A program made the position numbers and the translations under genes. Below are positions 19,519 to 26,451 of a stretch of 64,000 nucleotides of DNA, in pieces. The DNA is from Pyxidicoccus caerfyrddinensis (GTDB lineage: Bacteria; Myxococcota; Myxococcia; Myxococcales; Myxococcaceae): positions 97,301 through 161,300 of the forward strand of contig NZ_JAAIYA010000031.1 in NCBI RefSeq assembly GCF_010894405.1, written 5' to 3'. Every line of letters starts with the position of its first letter. The stretch's first letter is position 1. The notes beneath the pieces were generated by a model. It saw only the letters and a program-made list of their open reading frames with translations. It did not search any database and was not told where the DNA came from.

Positions 19519-20037
19519 ATGTCGCGTCCCTTCGCGCCCGTGTTTCAGCGCTTCCGGCCCGTGGTGGGCGTGTGGCTGGCCTGCGTGGCCGCCAGCGCGG
19601 GGTGCGGCTACCGCTTCGTCGGGAAGGGCGAGGGCCTGCCGGAAGGCGTGACGGCCCTCTGCGCGCCCGTCTTCACCAACGAAACGCCGGAGCCCACGCT
19701 GGAGGCGCTCTTCACGCGCTACCTGCGCCAGGAGCTGACGCGGGTGGGGCGGCTGTCGAGCGGGACGGCGTGCGACTCGCGCCTGGAGGGCACGGTGCTC
19801 TCGGTGTGGAACTCGCCCACCGTCGCCGGCAACTACTTCCGCATCTCCGCCACTGTCCGGCTGCGGCTGGTGAAGGACGGACAGGTCCTCAAGGAGTCGC
19901 AGGTGGGCGGCACCGAGGAATACCTGCTGGGGACGGGGGACATCCTGGAGACCGAGGCCAGCCGTCAGGCCGCGCTGGACCGCCTGGCGGAGGTGCTCAT
20001 GCGCGACGGGTACGATCGGCTGGCCAGCGCCTGGTGA
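19519..20037 (+). CDS. lptE: LPS-assembly lipoprotein LptE family
   Basis: A 172-residue lipoprotein with a signal sequence ending in ASAGC, followed directly by GYRF, the usual start of mature LptE. The body (LEALFTRYLRQELTRVGRL, LEGTVLSV, RISATVRLRLVKDG) matches the LptE fold of two helices on a beta sheet. LptE plugs the LptD barrel and helps insert lipopolysaccharide in the outer membrane. Location downstream of leuS supports the call. ATG 19519 has no ribosome site ahead of it, which fits the leaderless promoter described separately. It converges with rpsT. Confidence 0.87.
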   Translation: MSRPFAPVFQRFRPVVGVWLACVAASAGCGYRFVGKGEGLPEGVTALCAPVFTNETPEPTLEALFTRYLRQELTRVGRLSSGTACDSRLEGTVLSVWNSPTVAGNYFRISATVRLRLVKDGQVLKESQVGGTEEYLLGTGDILETEASRQAALDRLAEVLMRDGYDRLASAW

Positions 20038-20079
20038 GGAGACCGAAGCCTCCTCCCGGCAGCCTGCTCAGCTAGACGA

Positions 20080-20100
20080 GGGGCCGCGAGAAGCGGCCCC
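20080..20100. terminator. Bidirectional hairpin between lptE and rpsT
   Basis: GGGGCCGC (20080-20087) and GCGGCCCC (20093-20100) form a perfect eight-base-pair stem with a GAGAA loop, placed between two convergent genes. Neither side has a clear T-run, but position and stability suggest termination in both directions. Confidence 0.5.
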
Positions 20101-20109
20101 GGGGACGGC

Positions 20110-20373
20110 TCAGGCCTTGGCCTTCGTGGCCGCCTTGGCGAGGCGGGAGATGCGGCGGGAAGCGGTGCGCTTGTGCAGCACGCCCTTGGAGGCGGCCTTG
20201 TTCAGCGCCTTGGAGGCCGCCTTCAGCGCGTCCGTCGGGTTCCCACCCTTGGTGGCGAGCGCCTCACGGGCGGACTTCACGGCGGTCTTCACCTCGCCAC
20301 GGACAGTGACGTTGCGCGCGCGACGCTTGAGGGACTGACGGTGACGCTTCTCTGCGGACTTGGTGTTGGCCAA
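20110..20373 (-). CDS. rpsT: 30S ribosomal protein S20 with TTG start
   Basis: An 87-residue basic protein that binds 16S rRNA early in 30S assembly. The sequence opens with ANTKSAEKRHRQSLKRR, the family hallmark, and is rich in Lys, Arg and Ala throughout. The start codon is TTG (20371-20373), with GGAGA placed eight bases upstream; no ATG is available. Escherichia coli rpsT also uses a UUG start, which is tied to its autoregulation, so the rare start may be a conserved control feature. A good promoter lies 40-70 bases upstream on the minus strand, so it is transcribed alone. Confidence 0.97.
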   Translation of the reverse strand: MANTKSAEKRHRQSLKRRARNVTVRGEVKTAVKSAREALATKGGNPTDALKAASKALNKAASKGVLHKRTASRRISRLAKAATKAKA

Positions 20374-20412
20374 GGAAATCTCCAGCGGAATGGCAGGCTA
20401 AAAGAGGCGCCG

Positions 20413-20441
20413 TCCTTACTGCGACGCTTCACGGGCGTCAA
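20413..20441 (-). promoter_or_regulatory. Sigma-70-type promoter of rpsT
   Basis: Read on the minus strand: TTGACG (20441-20436), a 17-base spacer and TAAGGA (20418-20413). The start of transcription would be near 20406, giving a leader of about 30 bases that contains the GGAGA site before the TTG codon. Confidence 0.5.
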
Positions 20442-20478
20442 GGCAGGTGTGCGCGTCAGACCGGGTTTTCCGGACTGT

Positions 20479-20490
20479 GGGTGCGCACCC
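20479..20490. other. Perfect 12-base palindrome downstream of the MazG-VOC gene
   Basis: GGGTGCGCACCC reads the same on both strands and lies 21 bases past the MazG-VOC stop, ahead of the rpsT promoter. On the minus strand a second small element (CCGG-AAAA-CCCGG) follows. It may be a weak terminator for the MazG-VOC gene or a protein-binding site. Confidence 0.35.
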
Positions 20491-20510
20491 CGGGCACCTG
20501 CCGGTGAGAA

Positions 20511-21710
20511 TCAACCAGCGGAGGTCGCGTATTCCCACACCAGCCCGGCGGGGTCCATGAAGGTGAGGCGTCCCTCTCGGAATTCGGCCCCGGTTCCGGG
20601 GCGGACCTCCTCCAGCGCGGCCCGCAGCCGCTCCACGGCGCCGTGGGAAGGGGCCTCCAGCGTCAGGATCAGCGCCCCACCCCCGGCCGGGGCCGTCCCC
20701 GCCCCCGCGCCCGTGAAGACGACACGCAGGGCGCCATCGCCGTAGGCGGCCTCGTCCGGGCCGGTGCGCAGGGTGCCCCACCCCAGCCGGGGCGCCACCG
20801 CGTCCCAGAAGGCGCGCTGGGCGGGCAGGTCCGCCACCTGGAAGCGCAGGGTGGACACGGCGGCGCGGGGCAGCCAGGCGGGCGGCGGCAGGGACTTCTC
20901 CTTCACCTTCGCGGCCTGCCAGTGGCGCTCCATGTGCTCCAGGGTGGCCCCGCCGAAGGGGACGCCCTCGGCGCGCAGCTCGGACTCGATGTGCTGGAAG
21001 CGCGTGGTGAAGCGGCGGATGGCCATCCGCAGCGCGTCCTCGGCGGGCGTCTTGATGAAGCGGGCCAGGTTGGCCAGGGAGAAGAGGACGTCGCCCAGCT
21101 CGTGCTCCATGGCGTCCCGGCTCCCGGAGGCGATGGCCTCGTCCAGCTCGTCCAGCTCCTCCGCCAGCTTGCCGCGCACGCCCGCGAGGTCCGGCCAGTC
21201 GAAGCCGATGCGGCTGGCCTTCTCGGTGAGGCGCTCGGCCCGCATCAGCGCGGGCGCGGCGACGGGCACCCCGTCCAGCACGGAGCCCTCGCTGCCCGTC
21301 TTCCGCTTCTTCTCCTCGGCCTTGAGCTTCGCCCAGTTGGCCAGCACCTGCTCGGAGCCCTCCACGCGCTCCTCGCCGAAGACGTGCGGGTGCCGTCGGG
21401 TGAGCTTGTCGCTGATGCCCTTCGCCACGTCGGCCATGGTGAACTCGCCCAACTCCGCCCCCAGCTGTGCGTGGAAGACCACCTGGAAGAGCAGGTCCCC
21501 CAGCTCCTCGCACAGCGTGCGCCAGGAGCCGCCGTACCCGACGCGGTCCATCTCCTCCAGGACCTCGAAGGCCTCCTCGAGGAGGTAGGGGCGAAGCGAG
21601 CGCAGATCCTGCTCCCGGTCCCACGGGCAGCCGTTTTCGGCCCGCAGCCGCCGCATGATGTCCACCAGTCGCTCCAGCTCGGCCCCGGGGTTCCGCGTCG
21701 TGTCCACCAT
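20511..21710 (-). CDS. mazG: MazG nucleotide pyrophosphohydrolase fused to a VOC/glyoxalase-like domain
   Basis: A 399-residue protein. Residues 1-270 hold the two MazG repeats: metal-binding motif E46xxE49 ... E69xxD72 (LLEEAFEV, LCEELGDLLFQ) and a second copy (LAEELDELDEA, MEHELGDVLFS). MazG hydrolyses nucleoside triphosphates to monophosphates and pyrophosphate. Residues about 283-399 form an added domain (STLRFQVADLPAQRAFWDAVAPRLGWG ... FMDPAGLVWEY) that looks like a vicinal-oxygen-chelate fold. The reading frame is continuous across the junction. ATG 21710 follows AGGACGG. The VOC half lacks an obvious full set of metal ligands, so it may bind a ligand rather than catalyse. Confidence 0.9.
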   Translation of the reverse strand: MVDTTRNPGAELERLVDIMRRLRAENGCPWDREQDLRSLRPYLLEEAFEVLEEMDRVGYGGSWRTLCEELGDLLFQVVFHAQLGAELGEFTMADVAKGISDKLTRRHPHVFGEERVEGSEQVLANWAKLKAEEKKRKTGSEGSVLDGVPVAAPALMRAERLTEKASRIGFDWPDLAGVRGKLAEELDELDEAIASGSRDAMEHELGDVLFSLANLARFIKTPAEDALRMAIRRFTTRFQHIESELRAEGVPFGGATLEHMERHWQAAKVKEKSLPPPAWLPRAAVSTLRFQVADLPAQRAFWDAVAPRLGWGTLRTGPDEAAYGDGALRVVFTGAGAGTAPAGGGALILTLEAPSHGAVERLRAALEEVRPGTGAEFREGRLTFMDPAGLVWEYATSAG

Positions 21711-21819
21711 GCGCCGTCCTGTAGCACGCGGTGTAACGCCCAGAACGGACAAAGGCGGGCGAGAGAGTAGGCGTTCGCTTTCGTGGTTTGACCCGGGTCG
21801 CCTATCATCCGCCCCCTGG

Positions 21820-24027
21820 ATGATCCGCCACCCGCTCCTCGCCCTCGTCCTCTGCGGCCTCGCGCTACTGGCTCCCGGGGTGGCGTCCGCGCAGATTGAA
21901 GCGCCGTCCCGCCTCCAGGAGGTGGATCCGAGCGCCGTCGAACCCGACCTGCGCGATGACTCCTCCTACGACCCGGGGGATCAGCCCGTGGAGGACATCC
22001 CCGACGAGCCCGAGCCCCCTCCCGCGCAGGACGACGACGCGCCGCCCGCGAAGGCCACCAGGGGGGCGAAGGGTGGCAAGGGCGCGAAGGACGTGGAGGC
22101 CGTTCCCGCGAGCTCGAAGACGCCGGCCGCTCCCGCCCCCGTCGCGGCGCCCGTGGGGCCCGTTCCGCCGCCCCGCCCGGCCGTGTCGCAGGTGCTGGCG
22201 CCGAGGGTGACGGACGCGGAGGTGCTCGCGGTGTGGGACCGCTGGCGCCAGGCCCGCGCGACGAATGACACGGCCTCCGCGGACGCGGCGCTGAAGGCGC
22301 TGGTGACGCTGCGCGCGGAGCTGGTGGCGTCGGACCTGGAGCCGCTCAGCGTGGGCTTCCTGCGCGAGTCCACCGTGCGGCGCCGGGCGGGCGACATGGC
22401 CGGCGCGGTGCGGCTGGCGGAGCTGGCGGTGCAGCTGTCCCCGGGGCTGCCCTACGCCCGCTTCGCGCTCGCGGAGGCGTACGCGCTGGCGGAGCCGGGC
22501 AATGTGTCCCGCTACCTGGGCGAGGCGCGCGCCGCCTTCACCGGGCTGATGGGCGACGCGCGCTACCGCCGGCCGGTGCTGGCGGACCTGGGCGCGCTGG
22601 TGCTGCTGGCCTGGGCGGCCACGGCCGCGGCCCTGGTGGGGCTGCTGTTCCTGCGCCGCGTGCGCTACGCGTTGCACGACTTCCATCACCTGCTGCCGCG
22701 CGCGGTGTCGCGGTGGCAGTCCGCGCTGCTGGGCCTGGCGCTGCTGGCGCTGCCGGTGGCCCTGGGGCTGGGCGGGGTGGCGGTGCTGCTGGTGCTGCTG
22801 GGCTCGGTGGCCCTGTACCTCTCCCGCGCGGAGCGGGTGGTGGCGGCGGTGCTGGTGGCGGGCGTGGGGCTGGCGCCGCTGGCGGCCGGGCAGCTCGCGC
22901 GGGTGACGGCCTTCGCCGGCACGCCCGCCGAGGACGTCTACCTCCTGGAGCGCGGCGGCCTGTCCGCGGAGGCGGCCATGGCGCGGGTGCTCGCGCGGCA
23001 GGAGTCGCGCGCGGCCACCTTCGCCGAGCTGGACGCCCTGGCGCACTACGAGTCGCGCCGGGGGCTGCTGGAGGAGGCGAAGACGCACTACAAGGCGGCC
23101 TCCGCGCTGCGCAGCGGTGACGCGCGGCTCTTGACCCGCTTCGGCAACGCGCTGGTGGGGCTGGGGGACGCGGAAGGCGCGGCGCAGCTCTACGTCCAGG
23201 CCACCCAGTCGGACCCGACGCTGGCCGCGCCGCACTACAACCTGGCCCAGGTGTACCGCCGCCGGGCGAAGACGCTGCCGGACTCGGAGGTGGGCCAGGA
23301 GCTGGACCGCGCCGCCACCGCCATCGCCTCCGCGCAGTCGCTGGATGGCTCGCTGCTGGGGCGTGATCCGCCTCCCGAGGAGCGGCTGCTCCTGAACCTC
23401 CTGATGCTGGCCCCTTCGCTGCCGGAGGCGGAGTGGCTGTCGCTCGCGGACGGCACGGAGGCGGGGCGCCGCGTGGAGGCGCAGCTGGGGCGCTGGCTGC
23501 TGCCGGGCGTGTCTCCGGGGCCGGTGGCCTGGGCGGCGCCCGCGGCGCTGGTGGTGCTGCTGGCCCTGTGGGGGCTGGCGGGTGAGAAGCTCAAGGCCGC
23601 GAAGGTGTGCGAGCGCTGCGGCCGCGCCGTCTGCGTGCGGTGCGACCCGGAGCTGGGCGTGGGCAGCAAGCAGTGCGGCCAGTGCGTGAATGTCTTCTCG
23701 CGCAAGGGGCTGGTGCCGCAGCAGCTGCGCAACCGCAAGCAGGGGCAGGTGGAGCGCCACCAGGCGTGGGCGGGCCGGCTGTCATACGCGCTGGGCGCCG
23801 TGCTGTCGGGCGCGGGCCACGTCGCCTCGGGGGTGCCGGTGCGCGGCGCGCTCTACGCCTTCTTCTTCCTCTTCGCGCTGTCCGCGACGCTGCTCCACCA
23901 CGGGCTGGTGCGCGCGCCGTACGGTGATGTGCCGCTGTACCTCAAGCTGGTTCCGGCGGTGCTGCTGCTCGTCGGTGTGCATCTGCTATCGCTGCGCGGC
24001 CTGCGCCGGCTGCGTCGGGGGGAGTGA
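21820..24027 (+). CDS. Membrane protein with TPR repeats and zinc-ribbon, function unknown
   Basis: A 735-residue protein. A signal sequence (LLALVLCGLALLAPGVASAQ) is followed by a low-complexity Pro/Ala/Lys segment (residues 45-130). Next come TPR-like helices (DMAGAVRLAELAVQLSPGLPYARFALAEAYA), membrane segments near residues 250-360, more TPR units (HYKAASALRSGDARLLTRFGNAL), another membrane span, a zinc ribbon with four cysteine pairs or singles (CERCGRAVCVRCDPELG and CGQCV), and C-terminal spans. ATG 21820 lies 12 bases after a TATCAT box, so the leader is very short. It is followed after six bases by a DUF4388 gene, probably its operon partner. No named family was recognised. Confidence 0.82.
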   Translation: MIRHPLLALVLCGLALLAPGVASAQIEAPSRLQEVDPSAVEPDLRDDSSYDPGDQPVEDIPDEPEPPPAQDDDAPPAKATRGAKGGKGAKDVEAVPASSKTPAAPAPVAAPVGPVPPPRPAVSQVLAPRVTDAEVLAVWDRWRQARATNDTASADAALKALVTLRAELVASDLEPLSVGFLRESTVRRRAGDMAGAVRLAELAVQLSPGLPYARFALAEAYALAEPGNVSRYLGEARAAFTGLMGDARYRRPVLADLGALVLLAWAATAAALVGLLFLRRVRYALHDFHHLLPRAVSRWQSALLGLALLALPVALGLGGVAVLLVLLGSVALYLSRAERVVAAVLVAGVGLAPLAAGQLARVTAFAGTPAEDVYLLERGGLSAEAAMARVLARQESRAATFAELDALAHYESRRGLLEEAKTHYKAASALRSGDARLLTRFGNALVGLGDAEGAAQLYVQATQSDPTLAAPHYNLAQVYRRRAKTLPDSEVGQELDRAATAIASAQSLDGSLLGRDPPPEERLLLNLLMLAPSLPEAEWLSLADGTEAGRRVEAQLGRWLLPGVSPGPVAWAAPAALVVLLALWGLAGEKLKAAKVCERCGRAVCVRCDPELGVGSKQCGQCVNVFSRKGLVPQQLRNRKQGQVERHQAWAGRLSYALGAVLSGAGHVASGVPVRGALYAFFFLFALSATLLHHGLVRAPYGDVPLYLKLVPAVLLLVGVHLLSLRGLRRLRRGE

Positions 24028-24033
24028 GAGAAC

Positions 24034-25152
24034 ATGTCCCTCCAGGGAACACTGAAGGACTTCGGCATCGGCGACATCCTGCAGCTCATCGGGCAGCAGC
24101 AGAAGACGGGCACGCTGCACTTCCGGAACAAGGACCAGGAGGTCCGCGTCGGCTTCAAGGACGGCCACATCATCAAGGCCGAGAGCCTCACCCGGAAGCG
24201 CAAGGACCTCATCGGCGCCATGCTGGTGCGCTCCGAGCTCATCACCGAGATGCAGCTGGAGGCCGCGCTGGAGACGCAGCGGCGCACCCTCAAGCGGCTG
24301 GGAGACGTGCTCGTCTCCACCCAGGCCCTCACCGCCGAGCGCTTCCAGGCGATGATGCAGCTCCAGGCGACCGAGACGCTCTACCGCCTCTTCACGTGGA
24401 AGGCGGGCACCTACGAGTTCATCCAGGAGCCCGTGGAGCCCGACGCCGAGGCCATCAACCCCCTGCGCGCCGAGACGGTGCTCATGGAGGGCTTCCGGAT
24501 GGTGGACGAGTGGCCCGTCATCCGGAAGAAGATCCACCGCGACGACCTGACCTTCGAGCGCCTCAAGGCGCTCCCGCAGCCCCGGCCGGGTGAAGAGGGC
24601 GGGGAGCTGGGCTCCATCGGCCCCACCGAGCGGCGCGTCTACGAGGAGATCTCCCCCGGGCGCGACCTGCGCAAGCTCGTGGACGTCTGCTGCCTGGGTG
24701 AGTTCGAGACGTGCAAGGCCCTCTTCAACCTGGTGAAGGGGGAGTACGTGCGCGCCGTCCACCCGGAGGGCGTCCGCGCGCCCGCGCCAGGGGACGAGCG
24801 CCTGCTCGCCCGGGTGGGGGGCACGGTGGGCCGCGTGGTGGCCACCATGGTGGTACTGGCCGCGCTGGCCCTCGTCGCCTCCCGGAGCGCGTACGCGAGC
24901 CCCGAGGGCCTCGCCGCCACGTCCTTCACGGATCCGGCGGCCCAGCGTCATGTTTCCGAGGCCCAGCGCGTCCGCATCGCCGCGGCGCTCGAAGTGTTCC
25001 GTCTGGAACGCGGAGAGCTCCCGGAACGCCTGGATTCTTTGGTACAGGCAGGATTGTTGGAGCCGGAAGAGCTCAGCTACCCCTGGCGGGAGCAGTATTA
25101 TTACCGACGGATTGCCGCCCGGCAGTTCGTCCTCCTGCCACCCTTGCGCTAG
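24034..25152 (+). CDS. DUF4388 (PATAN-like) domain protein with C-terminal membrane anchor
   Basis: A 372-residue protein. The N-terminal 100 residues (SLQGTLKDFGIGDILQLIG, TGTLHF, VRVGFKDGHIIKAES) are a DUF4388 domain, common in myxobacterial signalling proteins. Residues about 70-150 resemble the GspE/PilB N-terminal helical fold (LIGAMLVRSELITEMQLEAAL). A membrane segment lies near residues 270-285 (VVATMVVLAALALVAS), followed by an 80-residue tail with repeated alternation of charged and hydrophobic residues. It starts six bases after the preceding gene with GGGGGGAGTGAGAG upstream. Role unknown; regulation of motility or secretion is possible for this family. Confidence 0.82.
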   Translation: MSLQGTLKDFGIGDILQLIGQQQKTGTLHFRNKDQEVRVGFKDGHIIKAESLTRKRKDLIGAMLVRSELITEMQLEAALETQRRTLKRLGDVLVSTQALTAERFQAMMQLQATETLYRLFTWKAGTYEFIQEPVEPDAEAINPLRAETVLMEGFRMVDEWPVIRKKIHRDDLTFERLKALPQPRPGEEGGELGSIGPTERRVYEEISPGRDLRKLVDVCCLGEFETCKALFNLVKGEYVRAVHPEGVRAPAPGDERLLARVGGTVGRVVATMVVLAALALVASRSAYASPEGLAATSFTDPAAQRHVSEAQRVRIAAALEVFRLERGELPERLDSLVQAGLLEPEELSYPWREQYYYRRIAARQFVLLPPLR

Positions 25153-25158
25153 TCCCGG

Positions 25159-25176
25159 GCGAAAGTCGTCTTTCGC
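25159..25176 (+). terminator. Hairpin after the DUF4388 gene
   Basis: GCGAAAG (25159-25165) pairs perfectly with CTTTCGC (25170-25176) around a TCGT loop, six bases past the DUF4388 stop. There is no clear T-run downstream, so termination is plausible but unproven. Confidence 0.4.
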
Positions 25177-25241
25177 GACCCGGAGCCCGGCGTTACGTTG
25201 TGGTCAGCCGTTGTGACGTCCTGACCGAGGAACGACCCGCA

Positions 25242-26318
25242 TTGCGAAATCCCGCCACGTTGGAATCGCCCGAAGTCCTCACCACCTCCGCCTCAGCCAA
25301 GGTGGACGTTCGTGACAACGCGACCGCCCTGGCCCTCTGCGGCAATCAGAACGAAAACCTCAAGTTGATGGAGCGGCGGCTCGGCGTCCGCGTCGGCCAG
25401 CGGGGAACCGAGTTCCACCTGTCCGGGCCTTCCGACGCCGTGGCCTTCGCCGTGCGCCTCCTGGAGAACCTGGAGGAGATGATCCGCGCGGGCCGTCCCG
25501 TCTACCGCGAGGACGTGGAGCAGGGCATCAAGGTGCTCGGGCGCGGCGGGGCGGAGTCCCTCCAGGAGGTCATGCTCGGGCCCGTGCTGAAGAGCTCCGG
25601 CAACCGCCAGATCTCGCCCAAGAGCATCAACCAGAAGCGCTACGTGGACGCCATCCGCGCCCACGACATCGTCTTCGGCATCGGCCCCGCCGGTACGGGC
25701 AAGACGTACCTGGCCATGGCCATGGCGGTGGCCTTCCTGCAGGAGCGCAAGGTCAAGCGCATCATCCTGGCGCGCCCCGCGGTGGAGGCCGGCGAGAAGC
25801 TGGGCTTCCTCCCCGGTGACTTGCAGGAGAAGGTGAACCCCTACCTGCGCCCGCTGTACGACGCGCTCCACGACATGATGGCGGCCGAGCGCGCCGCGCA
25901 ACTCCTGGAGCAGGGCGTGGTGGAAGTGGCCCCGTTGGCCTTCATGCGCGGCCGCACGCTGAACGACGCCTTCGTCATCCTCGACGAGGCGCAGAACACC
26001 ACCGTGGAACAGATGAAGATGTTCCTGACGCGACTTGGCTACAACAGCAAGGCGGTCATCACCGGTGACGTGACGCAGGTGGACCTGCCCACGGGGAAGA
26101 TGTCCGGCCTCAACCACGCGCGCTCGGTGCTGAAGAAGGTCGAGGGCATCCACTTCGCGGAGTTCTCCGAGGTGGACGTGGTCCGCCACCCGCTCGTCCA
26201 GGAAGTCATCCGCGCGTATGACCGCGCGGAGCTGGCCAAGCTCGAGGCCCAGCTCGCCCGCGAGGCGGCCGCCGGGACTCCGCAGCCCGCCGCAGCCGCG
26301 CCCGTCGGTAGCGAGTGA
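25242..26318 (+). CDS. phoH: PhoH-family ATPase
   Basis: A 358-residue P-loop protein. An N-terminal KH-like portion (LCGNQNENLKLMERRLGVRVGQRG) precedes the ATPase core with Walker A GPAGTGKTYLA, the RPAVEAGEKLGFLPGDLQEK block, Walker B AFVILDEAQNTT and the ITGDVTQVDLP motif, all diagnostic of PhoH/PhoL. The likely start is TTG 25242, preceded at ten bases by GAGGAA; a GTG at 25200 is possible but lacks such a site. The order phoH, 7TM-HD, ybeY in the following genes is the order often seen in bacteria and suggests a role in RNA or ribosome metabolism together with YbeY. Confidence 0.93.
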   Translation: MRNPATLESPEVLTTSASAKVDVRDNATALALCGNQNENLKLMERRLGVRVGQRGTEFHLSGPSDAVAFAVRLLENLEEMIRAGRPVYREDVEQGIKVLGRGGAESLQEVMLGPVLKSSGNRQISPKSINQKRYVDAIRAHDIVFGIGPAGTGKTYLAMAMAVAFLQERKVKRIILARPAVEAGEKLGFLPGDLQEKVNPYLRPLYDALHDMMAAERAAQLLEQGVVEVAPLAFMRGRTLNDAFVILDEAQNTTVEQMKMFLTRLGYNSKAVITGDVTQVDLPTGKMSGLNHARSVLKKVEGIHFAEFSEVDVVRHPLVQEVIRAYDRAELAKLEAQLAREAAAGTPQPAAAAPVGSE

Positions 26319-26333
26319 CGGAGCGACTGCCCA

Positions 26334-26373
26334 CGTACGCCCACCCGCGCATACCCTGGCGGGCGGGCGTACG
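26334..26373 (+). terminator. Strong hairpin after phoH
   Basis: CGTACGCCC-A-CCCG (26334-26347) pairs with CGGG-C-GGGCGTACG (26360-26373): 13 pairs and one mismatch in 14 positions, loop of 12 bases. A short T-run (ATTTTCC) comes about 17 bases later. It begins 15 bases past the phoH stop and is the most stable simple hairpin noted among the short intergenic gaps. Confidence 0.6.
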
Positions 26374-26411
26374 GTATCCCACCCTCGTGAATTTTCCCTG
26401 GCGTTGCGTCC

Positions 26412-26441
26412 TTGATGGATCCGCGACGCCTTATCTAGGGT
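26412..26441 (+). promoter_or_regulatory. Candidate promoter of the 7TM-HD gene
   Basis: TTGATG (26412-26417), an 18-base spacer and TAGGGT (26436-26441). The -10 box matches that of the lptE promoter. The expected start is only a few bases before the ATG at 26452, giving a very short leader. Confidence 0.4.
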
Positions 26442-26451
26442 GAGGACCCCC

